Source of the DNA: Streptomyces canus
GTDB taxonomy: Bacteria > Actinomycetota > Actinomycetes > Streptomycetales > Streptomycetaceae
Length of the DNA stretch: 64,000 bases
Direction of reading: 5' to 3'
Assembly (NCBI RefSeq): GCF_001514145.1
Contig: NZ_KQ948675.1
Coordinates: 62,001 to 126,000 of the forward strand
Shown here: piece by piece, positions 9,381-17,706 of the stretch
Layout of the letters: every line of letters begins with the position of its first letter
Position numbering within the stretch: position 1 is the first letter of the stretch
The notes under the pieces: generated by a model
What the model was told of the DNA's origin: nothing
Seen by the model: only the letters and a program-made list of their open reading frames with translations
Databases searched by the model: none
Translations under genes and position numbers: made by a program

Positions 9381-9911
9381 TCAACCGACGTGGGCGAGCA
9401 CCTGGTCGGCCAGTTCCCGCGGGGTCGACTCGCCGTCGAGGAACACCGTGTCGCCGGGCAGGGTGTCGACCGCGGCCGTACACGCCTCGATGCGGGCCTT
9501 GCACCACGCCCGCACCCGTTCCTCCTGGACGGGATCGTCGGGGAAGGAGCTCCGTGTGTCGATCCGCCGCACCAGGACCTCCGGCGCGACCTTGAGGAAG
9601 AAGTGGTGGACCACGATGTCCGCGGCCTTCAGGGCGCCGAAGATCTCGCCCAGGTAGCGGGGGTCCACCAGCGTCATGGGGACCAGGAGCGGGCGCCGGT
9701 ACTCCTCGACGAGGCCGACGGCCAGGTCGGCGACCTGCCGCCGCCACAGGGGAAGGTCCTGGAAATCACCGGTCGGCACGTCCACGATCTCCCGCAGCAC
9801 ATAGCCGACCATCTCCGGGTCGAAGACCAGTGCTTCGGGCCACCGCGGGCGCAGTTCCTCCACGAGAGTCGTCTTCCCGCTGCCGAACGGGCCGTTCACC
9901 CAGACGATCAC
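9381..9911 (-). CDS. TmrB-like P-loop ATP-binding protein
   Basis: A 176-aa P-loop protein starting at a GTG preceded by a GGGGGAAG ribosome site. The N-terminus IVWVNGPFGSGKTT is a Walker A motif. The order of conserved blocks (FDPEMVGYVLR, QDLPLWRR, LLVPMTLVDPRYLGEI, IVHHFFLKV) closely follows Bacillus TmrB, the protein that confers tunicamycin resistance by binding the drug. Many actinobacterial members are annotated only as AAA-family ATPases, so a resistance role is inference. It lies 47 nt downstream of the lacI-type gene on the same strand (with the start chosen here), so the two may form an operon. TmrB itself is about 20 residues longer. Confidence 0.75.
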   Translation of the reverse strand: MIVWVNGPFGSGKTTLVEELRPRWPEALVFDPEMVGYVLREIVDVPTGDFQDLPLWRRQVADLAVGLVEEYRRPLLVPMTLVDPRYLGEIFGALKAADIVVHHFFLKVAPEVLVRRIDTRSSFPDDPVQEERVRAWCKARIEACTAAVDTLPGDTVFLDGESTPRELADQVLAHVG

Positions 9912-9958
9912 AGCCGCTTCCCCCTGTTCCCACGAACGCCGATCGAGTGACAGTACCG

Positions 9959-11005
9959 TCAGCCCCGCGGCGGCGCGCTGCTCCCCCGCACCACCAGACG
10001 CGTCGGGACGAGATCCGTACCCGGCTGTCCGCTCCCGTGCGAGCGGATCTGCTGAAGCACCTTCTGGACACAGCGATGGCCCACCTCGGCGAAGTCCTGG
10101 TGGACCGTGGTGAGCGGCGGCACGAAGAACGCCGCGTCGGGGGTGTCGTCGAAACCGACCACGCTGACGTCGTGCGGCACGGACAGCCCGTGCTCGTGGA
10201 ACGCGCGCAGCAGTCCCAGCGCCATCTGGTCGTTGGCGGCGAACACGGCCGTGCAGTCCGGCGTCTCGGCGAGCACGAGCCCGGCCGCGTAACCGGACTC
10301 CGCCGACCAGTCCCCGTACAGCGCGGGCGGCACCGGCCGCCCGGCCTCCTCGAGGACCGCACGCCAGGCCTGGGCCCGCCGCTGTCCCGAGAAGGAGGCC
10401 TGCGGACCGGTCACATGCCAGACGGTCCGATGCCCCAGGCCCAGCAGATGCTGTACGGCCTGACGCGCGCCGTCCGCCTGATCGGTGTCGACCACGCTGT
10501 AGCGGTCGCCGGCGTCGGAGTCCACGACGACGACATGCACCCCGGGCGGCAGCTGGACCGTCCCGGTGTCGAGCAGATGGATCTCCATGATGACGATGAC
10601 CGCGTCCACGGCCAGCTCGCCCATCCGTGTGAAGGCCCCCAGGACGTTGTCCTGCGTCGGGACGTCGATGGGGATCAGGGTGATCGCGTACCCCTCGGCC
10701 GCCGCGTGCGTGGCGATCGCCTCCACCGTGCGGCTGTTGCCGGTCGAGGACAGGCTGAACAGGATCACGCCGATGGTGTTGAACTGGCCGTACCGCAGCG
10801 CCCGCGCGGCACTGTTGGGGCGGTAACCCAGTTCCCGCATCGCCGCCAGGACCTGCTCGCGCGTGGCAGGGATCACCCCAGGGTGACCGTTGGAGACCCG
10901 CGAGACCGTCTGCGAGGAGACGCCCGCCAGCTTGGCGACGTCGGCCATGGACACGCGCTGCTTGCGCCGCCCTCCGGGCACACCGGAACCTCCCCGCTCC
11001 ACCAC
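9959..11005 (-). CDS. LacI-family transcriptional regulator
   Basis: A repressor of the LacI/GalR family, about 348 aa. The N-terminal helix-turn-helix and hinge read SMADVAKLAGVSSQTVSRV, followed by the usual periplasmic-binding-protein-like effector domain with a conserved GFDDTPDAAFFVPPLTTV segment near the C-terminus. I chose the GTG at 11005 because GGAGGAGG lies just upstream of it; the longer frame from the GTG at 11026 would place that site inside the coding region. It is divergent from a secreted GH5 glycanase. The 18-bp palindrome between the genes is a good candidate operator, so the likely inducer is a sugar or oligosaccharide released by that enzyme. Confidence 0.93.
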   Translation of the reverse strand: MVERGGSGVPGGRRKQRVSMADVAKLAGVSSQTVSRVSNGHPGVIPATREQVLAAMRELGYRPNSAARALRYGQFNTIGVILFSLSSTGNSRTVEAIATHAAAEGYAITLIPIDVPTQDNVLGAFTRMGELAVDAVIVIMEIHLLDTGTVQLPPGVHVVVVDSDAGDRYSVVDTDQADGARQAVQHLLGLGHRTVWHVTGPQASFSGQRRAQAWRAVLEEAGRPVPPALYGDWSAESGYAAGLVLAETPDCTAVFAANDQMALGLLRAFHEHGLSVPHDVSVVGFDDTPDAAFFVPPLTTVHQDFAEVGHRCVQKVLQQIRSHGSGQPGTDLVPTRLVVRGSSAPPRG

Positions 11006-11111
11006 TGCTGCCTCCTCCGTCCGCACACCAAACGTGTTGCGTGTCGCACCGGATGTTACGTGTGGGAAACCTTGACGGTCGCCGGAGCGGATGCCACGAT
11101 TCCGGCGCCGT

Positions 11112-11129
11112 CATGTTTACGTAAACATG
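11112..11129. promoter_or_regulatory. Perfect 18-bp palindrome, candidate LacI-type operator
   Basis: CATGTTTACGTAAACATG is a perfect palindrome with a central CG step, the classic form of LacI-family operators. It ends 25 nt before the GH5 start codon and lies about 107 nt upstream of the divergent lacI-type start, so bound repressor could block the GH5 promoter. Partial relatives (ATGTTACGTG at 11053-11062 and AAACGTGTT at 11030-11038) lie nearer the regulator gene and may be auxiliary half sites. Confidence 0.75.
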
Positions 11130-11154
11130 CTGTCATTCCGAAAGGGTTTGGTCG

Positions 11155-12213
11155 ATGCGCAAGACCCCCGTCAGCACCCGTCGCGCCCCCAGGCTGCGTG
11201 CCTCCCTCGTCGCCGTCGCGATCGCCGCGGTCAGCGGCGCCACCCTCACCGGCAGCCCCGCCTCCGCCGCCGCGCCGACCACCGACACGACCCAGTTCAA
11301 GGGTGTCAACTGGGCCGACCCGCGGGACAACTTCGCCGACGACGAGCTCCAACTGTCGGGCCTGTCGACCTCCGACACCTACGCCCAGACATACACCAAG
11401 GCGAGCCGCATCATCTCGGCGTTCCGGGCGAACCTCGGCGCCAACACCGTCCGGCTGCCGATCAACCCGTACACCGTCAACGGCTCCTACTGGAAGTCGT
11501 ACCGGGGCGTCATAGACGCCGCGACGGCCCACGGCTTCAAGGTCATCGTGTCCTACTGGGAGGGCACGGGCGACCGCAAGGACGGCTTCATCGACGACGA
11601 GGCCACCTACTGGCCGATGTGGAACACCGTGGTCAAGGCCTACAAGGGCAACTCCCGGGTCTACTTCGAGCCGATGAACGAGCCGCACGGCTACACCGAC
11701 ACCCAGTGGGCCGACATCGCCGCGAAGTGGCTGGACACCTACAAGTCCGTGCCGCGCAACCGGGTCTTCGTCAGCGGTGCCGGCTACAACGACCACGTCA
11801 CGACCGTGTGCGCCGACCCGCGCCTGAAGGGCACCTACCTGTCGCTGCACCACTACGGCTTCTGGAAGTCGTACGCCACCTACGACGAGTGGGTGGCCGA
11901 CCTCAAGGTGCGCATCGGCGACTGCGCGAACCGGACCGTGGCGGACGAGTTCGGCGCGCCGATGACGACCGGTCTGAACTACAACGTGAAGACCCCGGAC
12001 GACAACTTCGTCAACTTCATCCAGGCCGTCACCGACACCTTCCGCGAGCTGAAGATGGGTTCGGTGTACTGGCCGGGCCTGCGCACCGACGACATCTACT
12101 CGGTGCAGAAGCTCGTCGGCCCGCCCAGCAAGCCGTGGCTGGAGACCACCAACCAGTCGGGCGCCGACCGCCTCGCCTGGGCCTGGGGCCGCGGAACGCC
12201 CGTCAAGGGCTGA
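11155..12213 (+). CDS. Secreted GH5-family glycanase (cellulase-like)
   Basis: A 352-aa exported glycoside hydrolase. The first 38 or so residues form a Sec signal peptide (arginine-rich start, hydrophobic core, cleavage after ASA). The mature part is a single TIM-barrel domain with family 5 landmarks: the acid/base glutamate in FEPMNEPHGY, a conserved HHYGFW segment, and the nucleophile glutamate in VADEFGAP. No carbohydrate-binding module is attached. GH5 covers cellulases, mannanases and related beta-glycanases, so the exact substrate is open. The start follows a GAAAGGG ribosome site. It is preceded by the 18-bp palindrome and followed by a strong hairpin, so it is probably monocistronic and under control of the divergent LacI protein. 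Confidence 0.9.
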   Translation: MRKTPVSTRRAPRLRASLVAVAIAAVSGATLTGSPASAAAPTTDTTQFKGVNWADPRDNFADDELQLSGLSTSDTYAQTYTKASRIISAFRANLGANTVRLPINPYTVNGSYWKSYRGVIDAATAHGFKVIVSYWEGTGDRKDGFIDDEATYWPMWNTVVKAYKGNSRVYFEPMNEPHGYTDTQWADIAAKWLDTYKSVPRNRVFVSGAGYNDHVTTVCADPRLKGTYLSLHHYGFWKSYATYDEWVADLKVRIGDCANRTVADEFGAPMTTGLNYNVKTPDDNFVNFIQAVTDTFRELKMGSVYWPGLRTDDIYSVQKLVGPPSKPWLETTNQSGADRLAWAWGRGTPVKG

Positions 12214-12228
12214 CGCCTCTCCTTGTTT

Positions 12229-12258
12229 CGGCCGCGGTGCCTTTCGGTGCCGCGGCCG
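12229..12258 (+). terminator. Hairpin terminator after the GH5 gene
   Basis: CGGCCGCGG at 12229-12237 pairs with CCGCGGCCG at 12250-12258. The stem extends inward through TGCC/GGTG with two wobble pairs to a 4-nt TTTC loop, giving about 13 base pairs. It lies 16 nt after the GH5 stop. There is no U-tract, which is usual for Streptomyces terminators. Confidence 0.7.
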
Positions 12259-12360
12259 ACCGGCGTTCGCGGCGGTGTTCGGACGTGGCCGACGCGCGCC
12301 CTCCTCACGCCCTCTGGAGCTGCCCAGACTCCTTGGCAGGAGCACAGGGGGGAGGGCGCT

Positions 12361-13053
12361 GTGGCCAGGCGACGACGGGGTACGGCCGCTCGCGGGCGGC
12401 GGGCGCGGCAGTGGTGGTGGGGCGGCGCGGTGGGGCTGGTCCTCGTGGTGCTGTTCCGGGCGAGCGTGTGGCCGTATCTCCTGGGCGTGCTGTCGGTCGC
12501 CGCCGCCGCGGCGATCGTGTGGCGGCTGTGGCACACGGACCGGCTTCTGCGGGGCAGGGATCGTCTCTGGCGGCAGGAGGAGGCGGTGAAGGCGGGCCGC
12601 CGGACCCTGGCCGAGGTGGACGTCATGACGGGCACCGAGTTCGAGGAGCTGGTCGCGGGTCTGTGCCGGCGGGACGGGTGCACGGAGGTCCGGCGGGTGG
12701 GAGGTGCGGGTGACAACGGCGCCGATGTCCTGGGCCGGCTGCCGGACGGCCGCACGATGGTCGTCCAGTGCAAGCGCTACGCACCGAGCAGGGCGATCCC
12801 CCATCGCGAACTGCGCGATCTGCTGGGAGCCCGGGTGCACTTCCGCGCCGACGTGGCCGTCTTCGTGACGACCTCACGCTTCACCGGCCCCTCCGAGAAG
12901 TTCGCGCCGGCGCACGACATCCTCGCCGTGCACCGCGACCTCCTCGGCCTGTGGAACAACGGGGCCTCCCTCGTGTCGCTGGGCCCGGTGAACGGCCGGG
13001 GCCAGGGGGACGCACGGCATCGGGCCCGCTGGAAGAAGGCGTACGGCGGATAG
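12361..13053 (+). CDS. Membrane-anchored Mrr-like restriction endonuclease domain protein
   Basis: A 230-aa protein starting at a GTG behind a GGGGGAGGG ribosome site. After a basic start, two hydrophobic helices (about residues 20-55) should anchor it in the membrane. The C-terminal domain belongs to the Mrr/PD-(D/E)XK nuclease fold: FEELVAGLCRRDG, then VGGAGDNGADVLG with the catalytic aspartate, and VVQCKRY as the Q-x-K part of the active site. Such proteins are widespread in Streptomyces and are usually annotated as restriction endonucleases; their true substrate is poorly known. The two membrane segments argue for action on DNA entering at the membrane, but that is inference. No modification methylase lies nearby. 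Confidence 0.82.
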   Translation: MARRRRGTAARGRRARQWWWGGAVGLVLVVLFRASVWPYLLGVLSVAAAAAIVWRLWHTDRLLRGRDRLWRQEEAVKAGRRTLAEVDVMTGTEFEELVAGLCRRDGCTEVRRVGGAGDNGADVLGRLPDGRTMVVQCKRYAPSRAIPHRELRDLLGARVHFRADVAVFVTTSRFTGPSEKFAPAHDILAVHRDLLGLWNNGASLVSLGPVNGRGQGDARHRARWKKAYGG

Positions 13054-13090
13054 GGCCCCGTCCCAGGGAGACGCAGGTCACATCCGTGCC

Positions 13091-13120
13091 TGTCACAATC
13101 CGCCGGGCCATTCAGTCGTA
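13091..13120 (+). promoter_or_regulatory. Possible ECF41-type sigma promoter
   Basis: TGTCACA at 13091-13097 matches the -35 element of ECF41-type sigma factors, which characteristically control carboxymuconolactone-decarboxylase-family genes like the one that follows. The expected -10 is CGTC about 16 nt later; here CGTA is found at 13117-13120 with a 19-nt spacer, so the match is imperfect. No ECF sigma gene is in the window. Confidence 0.35.
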
Positions 13121-13157
13121 GGTGTGTAGCCATCGACCACGGCAGAAGGAGCACACC

Positions 13158-13628
13158 ATGGAAGCCCGACTCAACGTCTTCACCAGCCCGCTGGCCGGCA
13201 AGCTGCTGAAGCACTTCGCCATGGCGGGGAAGGTGGTCACGGACTCGGGACTGCCGATGACGACCCAGGAACTGGTGAAGATCCGCGCGAGCCAGATCAA
13301 CGGCTGCGGGTTCTGCCTCGACATGCACACCAAGGAGGCCGCCGCCGCGGGCGAGACCGCGCAGCGCCTCCACATGGTCGCCGCATGGCGTGAGGCCAAG
13401 GTCTTCACCGAGGCCGAGCGCGCCGCGCTGGAGCTGGCGGAGCAGGGCACTCGCCTCGCCGACGGGACCGGCGTCTCGGACGCGGTCTGGGAGAACGCCG
13501 CCAAGCACTACGACGAGGAGCAGCTCCTCGCCCTGGTCTCCCTGATCGCCGTCATCAACGCCTTCAACCGGCTGAACGTCATGACCCAGCAGCCGGCCGG
13601 CGACTACGTGGTCGGTCAGTTCGGCTGA
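13158..13628 (+). CDS. AhpD-like carboxymuconolactone decarboxylase family protein
   Basis: A 156-aa all-helical protein of the AhpD/CMD superfamily. The redox signature is intact: ELVKIRASQINGCGFCLDMH, with CGFC as the peroxidatic cysteine pair and the following histidine, plus the upstream glutamate. Family members use the CxxC to reduce peroxides or serve as antioxidant peroxidases. The start ATG at 13158 follows an AGAAGGAG ribosome site. It stands alone, convergent with the oligopeptide importer operon. Control by an alternative sigma factor is possible from the TGTCACA box upstream. The physiological electron donor is not evident from the neighbours. Confidence 0.9.
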   Translation: MEARLNVFTSPLAGKLLKHFAMAGKVVTDSGLPMTTQELVKIRASQINGCGFCLDMHTKEAAAAGETAQRLHMVAAWREAKVFTEAERAALELAEQGTRLADGTGVSDAVWENAAKHYDEEQLLALVSLIAVINAFNRLNVMTQQPAGDYVVGQFG

Positions 13629-13663
13629 GCCTGAGGACCTGAACCTGACGAACGGCTGACCGG

Positions 13664-13686
13664 CCCGGGGGCTGCAGACCCCGGGC
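13664..13686. terminator. Bidirectional hairpin between convergent genes
   Basis: GCCCGGG (13664-13670) and CCCGGGC (13680-13686) form a perfect 7-bp stem around a 9-nt loop. It sits between the AhpD-like gene and the last gene of the leftward importer operon, so it could end transcription from both sides. Confidence 0.5.
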
Positions 13687-13699
13687 GCGACCCGGAACC

Positions 13700-14722
13700 T
13701 CAGCCGGCCAGCGGGAAGTGGCAGGCCACCTGACGGCCGGAGGCCTTCGGCGTGAGCCGTGGGCGTTCCACCGCACACAGATCCTGGGCGTACGGGCAGC
13801 GCGTGCGGAACGGGCACCCCGTCGGCTTGTCCGCCGGACTGGGCACCTCACCGGTCAGCACGATGCGCTCCCGGGTCGGCCCGTCCTCCGCGAACGTCCC
13901 GTCGTCGATGTCCGGTACCGCCGACAGCAGGGCCTGCGTGTACGGATGGGCCGGGTCCGAGTACAACGCCTCCGTGCCGGCGAGCTCGACGATCTCACCG
14001 AGATACATGACGGCGATCCGGTCCGACACATGACGGACCACACCGAGATCGTGCGCGATGAAGACGTACGTCAGTCCGAACTCCTCCTGGAGATCGGCGA
14101 AGAGGTTCAGCACCTGTGCCTGGATCGACACATCCAGCGCGGACACCGGCTCGTCGGCCACGATCAGCTTCGGATTCGTCGCCAAGGCGCGTGCGATACC
14201 GATGCGTTGACGCTGACCGCCGGAGAACTCGTGCGGATAACGGTCCAGATGGGCCGCCGCCAGTCCTACGACGTCGAAGAGCTCCCGGACCCTGCGGCGG
14301 ACCGCGGACGCGTTGCCGTACCGGTGCACGAGCAGCGGCTCGGCCACGATGTCCCCGGCACGACGCCGGGGGTTGAGCGAGGCCTGCGGGTCCTGGAAGA
14401 CCAGTTGCATGCCCGGCCGTACCGGACGCAGCCGTCGCGCGGACAGCGTCGAGATGTCCCGACCGTCGAACTCGACGCGCCCGCTGGTGAGTTCGGTGAG
14501 CCGGACCAGACACCGGCCGAGCGTGGACTTGCCGCAGCCGGACTCCCCGACGACGCCGAGGGTTTCACCGCCGAGCACCGCCAGGGAGACCCCGTCGACG
14601 GCACGCAGCACCTGGCGTCTTCCGCGCACGGGGTAGTGCTTGGTGACGTCCGTGGCCCTGAGGAGGACCTCCCCGGCGGGCGGTGCGTCCGTGTCCACCG
14701 CCACGATGTCCTGTGCCGTCAC
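13700..14722 (-). CDS. Oligopeptide/dipeptide ABC transporter ATPase (OppF/DppF-like)
   Basis: A 340-aa ATP-binding subunit of a peptide-type importer. Walker A is GESGCGKS, the ABC signature is FSGGQRQR, Walker B is LIVADEPVSALD, and the C-terminal cysteine-containing extension (GCPFRTRCPYA) is characteristic of OppD/OppF proteins. It powers uptake together with the partner ATPase encoded just upstream. Its GTG start overlaps that gene's stop by 4 nt (GTGA). It is the last gene of a five- or six-gene leftward operon, followed by a hairpin. The family takes up oligopeptides, though relatives carry nickel or sugars. Confidence 0.93.
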   Translation of the reverse strand: MTAQDIVAVDTDAPPAGEVLLRATDVTKHYPVRGRRQVLRAVDGVSLAVLGGETLGVVGESGCGKSTLGRCLVRLTELTSGRVEFDGRDISTLSARRLRPVRPGMQLVFQDPQASLNPRRRAGDIVAEPLLVHRYGNASAVRRRVRELFDVVGLAAAHLDRYPHEFSGGQRQRIGIARALATNPKLIVADEPVSALDVSIQAQVLNLFADLQEEFGLTYVFIAHDLGVVRHVSDRIAVMYLGEIVELAGTEALYSDPAHPYTQALLSAVPDIDDGTFAEDGPTRERIVLTGEVPSPADKPTGCPFRTRCPYAQDLCAVERPRLTPKASGRQVACHFPLAG

Positions 14723-15726
14723 GACGCCGCCTCCGTGTCTCTCGCGCTCACTCTCAGGCCGGCCCGGTCGCCGGAAGGCAGCCAGCAGGCGTCGAGATGG
14801 GTGTCACCTGACAGAACGGGCCGCTCCTCGCAGAGGTCGTGCCGCAGCCGGCAGCGCGGCGCGAACGCGCACCCCTCCGGAATCCCACCCGGCGCGACCG
14901 GCACGCCCGCGATGGTGGGCAGCCGCCGCAGCCGGGGACCGCCCACCCGGGGCACCGAGTCGAGCAGGCCCCAGGTGTACGGGTGCCGCGGACCGTGGAA
15001 CACCGCCCGCCGCGGGCCCTCCTCGGCCGCCCGGCCGCCGTACATGACCAGCACCCGGTCGGCGATCTGGGAGACCACGCCCATGTCGTGGGTGATGAGC
15101 ACCATCGCGGAGCCCCCTGCGTTGAGTTCCCGCATCAGATCGAGGATCTGCGCCTGGACCGTGACGTCCAGTGCCGTGGTCGGTTCGTCGGCGATCAGCA
15201 GTGAGGGACTGCAGGAGAGCGCCATCGCGATGACCGCGCGCTGACGCATCCCGCCGGAGAATTCGTGCGGATAGGCGTTCAATCGCGAGGCCGCGTCGGG
15301 GATGCCGACGTCCGAGAGCAGCCGGACGGCACGCGCGTGTGCTTCCTTGCGGGAGACTTGTTCGTGCGCCCGGATCGCCTCGGCGATCTGCCAGCCCACG
15401 GTGTACACCGGGGTCAGGGCGGTCATCGGGTCCTGGAAGACCATCGCGATCTCCCGGCCGCGCACCGCACGCATCTCCTTGTCGGGCAGGGCGAGCAAGT
15501 CACGTCCTCGGAAGAGGACTTCACCCGACACGGTCACGTTCGGGCTGGTCAGCAGCCGCAGCACGGCGAGCATCGACACACTCTTGCCGGAGCCCGACTC
15601 GCCGACCACGCCCAGGACTTCGCCGGGAGCGACCGAGAAGGAGAGACCGTCGACGGCGGTGACGAGACCCTGGCGGGTGCGGAAGCACACGCGCAGGTCA
15701 CGTACGTCCAGCAGCGGTTCAGGCAT
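14719..15726 (-). CDS. Oligopeptide/dipeptide ABC transporter ATPase (OppD/DppD-like)
   Basis: A 335-aa ATPase subunit. Walker A GESGSGKS, signature FSGGMRQR, Walker B LLIADEPTTALD, and the C-terminal GCAFAPRCRLRHDLC extension shared by the Opp/Dpp group. It works as the heterodimer partner of the following ATPase on the cytoplasmic face of the permease pair. The start overlaps the end of the upstream permease by 8 nt and its stop overlaps the next gene's start, so translation along the operon is coupled. All catalytic motifs look intact. Confidence 0.93.
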   Translation of the reverse strand: MPEPLLDVRDLRVCFRTRQGLVTAVDGLSFSVAPGEVLGVVGESGSGKSVSMLAVLRLLTSPNVTVSGEVLFRGRDLLALPDKEMRAVRGREIAMVFQDPMTALTPVYTVGWQIAEAIRAHEQVSRKEAHARAVRLLSDVGIPDAASRLNAYPHEFSGGMRQRAVIAMALSCSPSLLIADEPTTALDVTVQAQILDLMRELNAGGSAMVLITHDMGVVSQIADRVLVMYGGRAAEEGPRRAVFHGPRHPYTWGLLDSVPRVGGPRLRRLPTIAGVPVAPGGIPEGCAFAPRCRLRHDLCEERPVLSGDTHLDACWLPSGDRAGLRVSARDTEAAS

Positions 15727-16693
15727 GGCGGGCCCTCGGATCGAGTCGCGCGTACAGGATGTCCACCAGGGCGTTGGCGAGGACCACGAAGAACGCCGCG
15801 TACAGAACCGTGCCCATGATCACGGGCAGGTCCAGGTTCTGCAGGGCGTCGAAGGTGAGCTTGCCGATACCGGGCAGGCCGAAGACCACCTCGGTCAGGA
15901 GCGCGGCCCCGCCGACGAGCGCGCCGAAGTCCAGGCCGAACAGCGACACGATCGGGATCAGCGAGCAGCGCAGGGCGTGCCGGAGCAGGATCCGCCGCTC
16001 GGACAGACCCTTGGCGCGGGCCGTACGGACGTAGTCCTCGTTCAGTGCGGTGACGACCTCGCCGCGCAGCAGCCGGGCGTAGATCCCGGCGTACAGCAGG
16101 GCGAGCGTCAGCCAGGGGAAGAGCATGTGGAGCGCCCACTGGCCGGGGTCCTGGCCGAGACCGACATAGCCGGGCGGGGGTACCCAGGAGAAGAGCGAGT
16201 CGTGCAGCTGTTTCTGGGTGAGGAGGTTGACGACCTCGCCGAGCCAGTAGGCCGGGAGCGAGACGCCGACCACGCCCACCAGCATGATCAGCGGGTCGGC
16301 GGCCCGGCCGCGCAGCGTCGCCGCGGCCGTGCCCATGAGGATGCCGGCCGTCATCCAGATCAGGGCCGCGCCGATGACCAGGGACAGGGTCACGGGGGTG
16401 GCCTGGATGATCTGCGGGATGACCCGGGAGCCGCGGTTGACGAACGACTCCAGATCCCGGTCGATCAGCAGGTGACGCATCATCAGCAGATAGCGGATCG
16501 GCATCGGCCGGTCCAGGCCGAAGGAGTGCCGCACCTGGGCGAGGGTGGCCGGGTCGGCGTTGCGGCCCGCGATGCGCGCTGCCGGGTCGACTCCCGGGGT
16601 GGCGAAGAAGATCAGGAACACCAGCACGCTGATCGCGAACATCACCAGCAGGGCCGAGGCGAAGCGCTTGAGGGCGAAGACGAGCATGGTCAC
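15719..16693 (-). CDS. ABC transporter permease (OppB/DppB-like)
   Basis: A 324-aa inner-membrane permease with six or so hydrophobic helices. It opens with the DppB-type segment FALKRFASALLVMFAISVLVFLIF, and the cytoplasmic loop that contacts the ATPases (EDYVRTARAKGLSERRIL, the EAA-like motif) is present. It forms the channel with the second permease encoded just upstream. The GTG start overlaps the stop of that gene by 4 nt; an in-frame ATG lies two codons further in. Length is normal for the family. Confidence 0.92.
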   Translation of the reverse strand: MTMLVFALKRFASALLVMFAISVLVFLIFFATPGVDPAARIAGRNADPATLAQVRHSFGLDRPMPIRYLLMMRHLLIDRDLESFVNRGSRVIPQIIQATPVTLSLVIGAALIWMTAGILMGTAAATLRGRAADPLIMLVGVVGVSLPAYWLGEVVNLLTQKQLHDSLFSWVPPPGYVGLGQDPGQWALHMLFPWLTLALLYAGIYARLLRGEVVTALNEDYVRTARAKGLSERRILLRHALRCSLIPIVSLFGLDFGALVGGAALLTEVVFGLPGIGKLTFDALQNLDLPVIMGTVLYAAFFVVLANALVDILYARLDPRARHA

Positions 16694-17706
16694 ACCCCTC
16701 CGCGCAGCCGGGCGCTCGGGTCGAGCGCGTCGCGCACCCCGTCGCCGAGGACGTTGAGCGCGGCCGTGGTCAGGGCGATCAGCAGACCGGGCGCGATCGT
16801 CACGGCGGGCCGGGTGTAGAGGAGCCCCAGACCGTCCTCGATGATCGTGCCCCAGCTGGCGTCGGGTGGCTGGACGCCGACGGACAGGAAGGACAGCGCC
16901 GACTCGGTGAGCATGGCGAGCGCGGTCATCAGCGGGACGAACACGATCGCCGTCGGCACCACGTTCGGCAGCACCTCCCGGCGCAGGATGCGCGGGGTGG
17001 GCGCGCCGGAGCCGACGGCCGCCTGGATGTACTCCTTGTTGCGCAGCACCAGCACCTGACCGCGCAACGGCCGGGCGATGTACGGCACATAGATCGCCGC
17101 GATGATCGTGACGGGCAGCCAGAGACTTCCCGCGTCGACGGTGACAGGGCCCAGCTTGAGCCCGTTGGTGAGCAGCACCACCGACAGACAGATGGCCAGC
17201 AGATAGACCGGGAACGCCCAGACGACGTCAAGGACCCGCGAGATGACGGCGTCCACGACCCCGCCCGCGTACCCGGCGACGACTCCCACGAGCGTACCGA
17301 CGACGCAGGTGAGCAGCGCCGCCGTGAACCCGATGAACAGGCTCGTACGGCCGCCGTACAGCAGACGGGCCAGCACGTCCCGGCCCTGGTTGTCGGCGCC
17401 GAGGAAGTAGTGGGCGGGGTCCCAGGTGGGGCCGATCGGGGTGACGCCGAGGCCGAGGCCGGTGCTGCTCGGGGTGAGCACCGGCACGGTCTTTCCGTCC
17501 ACGACCGTCGTGCCGGACACGTGGGACTGGAAGGGGTCGGTGTGAGCGATGTGGTCCGCGTAGAGCGGGGCGCACAGGCTCGCCAGCACGACGAGGAGCA
17601 GGACCGCGGCGGCGGCCAACGCCGTCCTGTTGCGCAGCAGGTCGCCGGCGGCGGTCCGCCAGGGGCCCGGCGAGCGCCGGGCCCCTGGCGACGGGGACAG
17701 GGTCAC
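16690..17706 (-). CDS. ABC transporter permease (OppC/DppC-like)
   Basis: A 338-aa permease. The GTG at 17706 was chosen because it overlaps the stop of the solute-binding protein gene (GTGA) and begins the protein just before its first membrane helix; the frame stays open much further upstream only because it shadows the binding-protein gene. Landmarks are the large extracytoplasmic loop containing HYFLGADNQGRDVLARLLYGGR, typical of DppC proteins, and the EAA-like loop NKEYIQAAVGSGAPTPRIL. It pairs with the OppB-like permease to form the channel. Confidence 0.92.
   Translation of the reverse strand: MTLSPSPGARRSPGPWRTAAGDLLRNRTALAAAAVLLLVVLASLCAPLYADHIAHTDPFQSHVSGTTVVDGKTVPVLTPSSTGLGLGVTPIGPTWDPAHYFLGADNQGRDVLARLLYGGRTSLFIGFTAALLTCVVGTLVGVVAGYAGGVVDAVISRVLDVVWAFPVYLLAICLSVVLLTNGLKLGPVTVDAGSLWLPVTIIAAIYVPYIARPLRGQVLVLRNKEYIQAAVGSGAPTPRILRREVLPNVVPTAIVFVPLMTALAMLTESALSFLSVGVQPPDASWGTIIEDGLGLLYTRPAVTIAPGLLIALTTAALNVLGDGVRDALDPSARLRGGV

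Noticed and set aside
13718..15244. 508-codon plus-strand frame opposite the Opp ATPases
   Set aside because: The antisense of two ATPase genes; it lacks conserved motifs.
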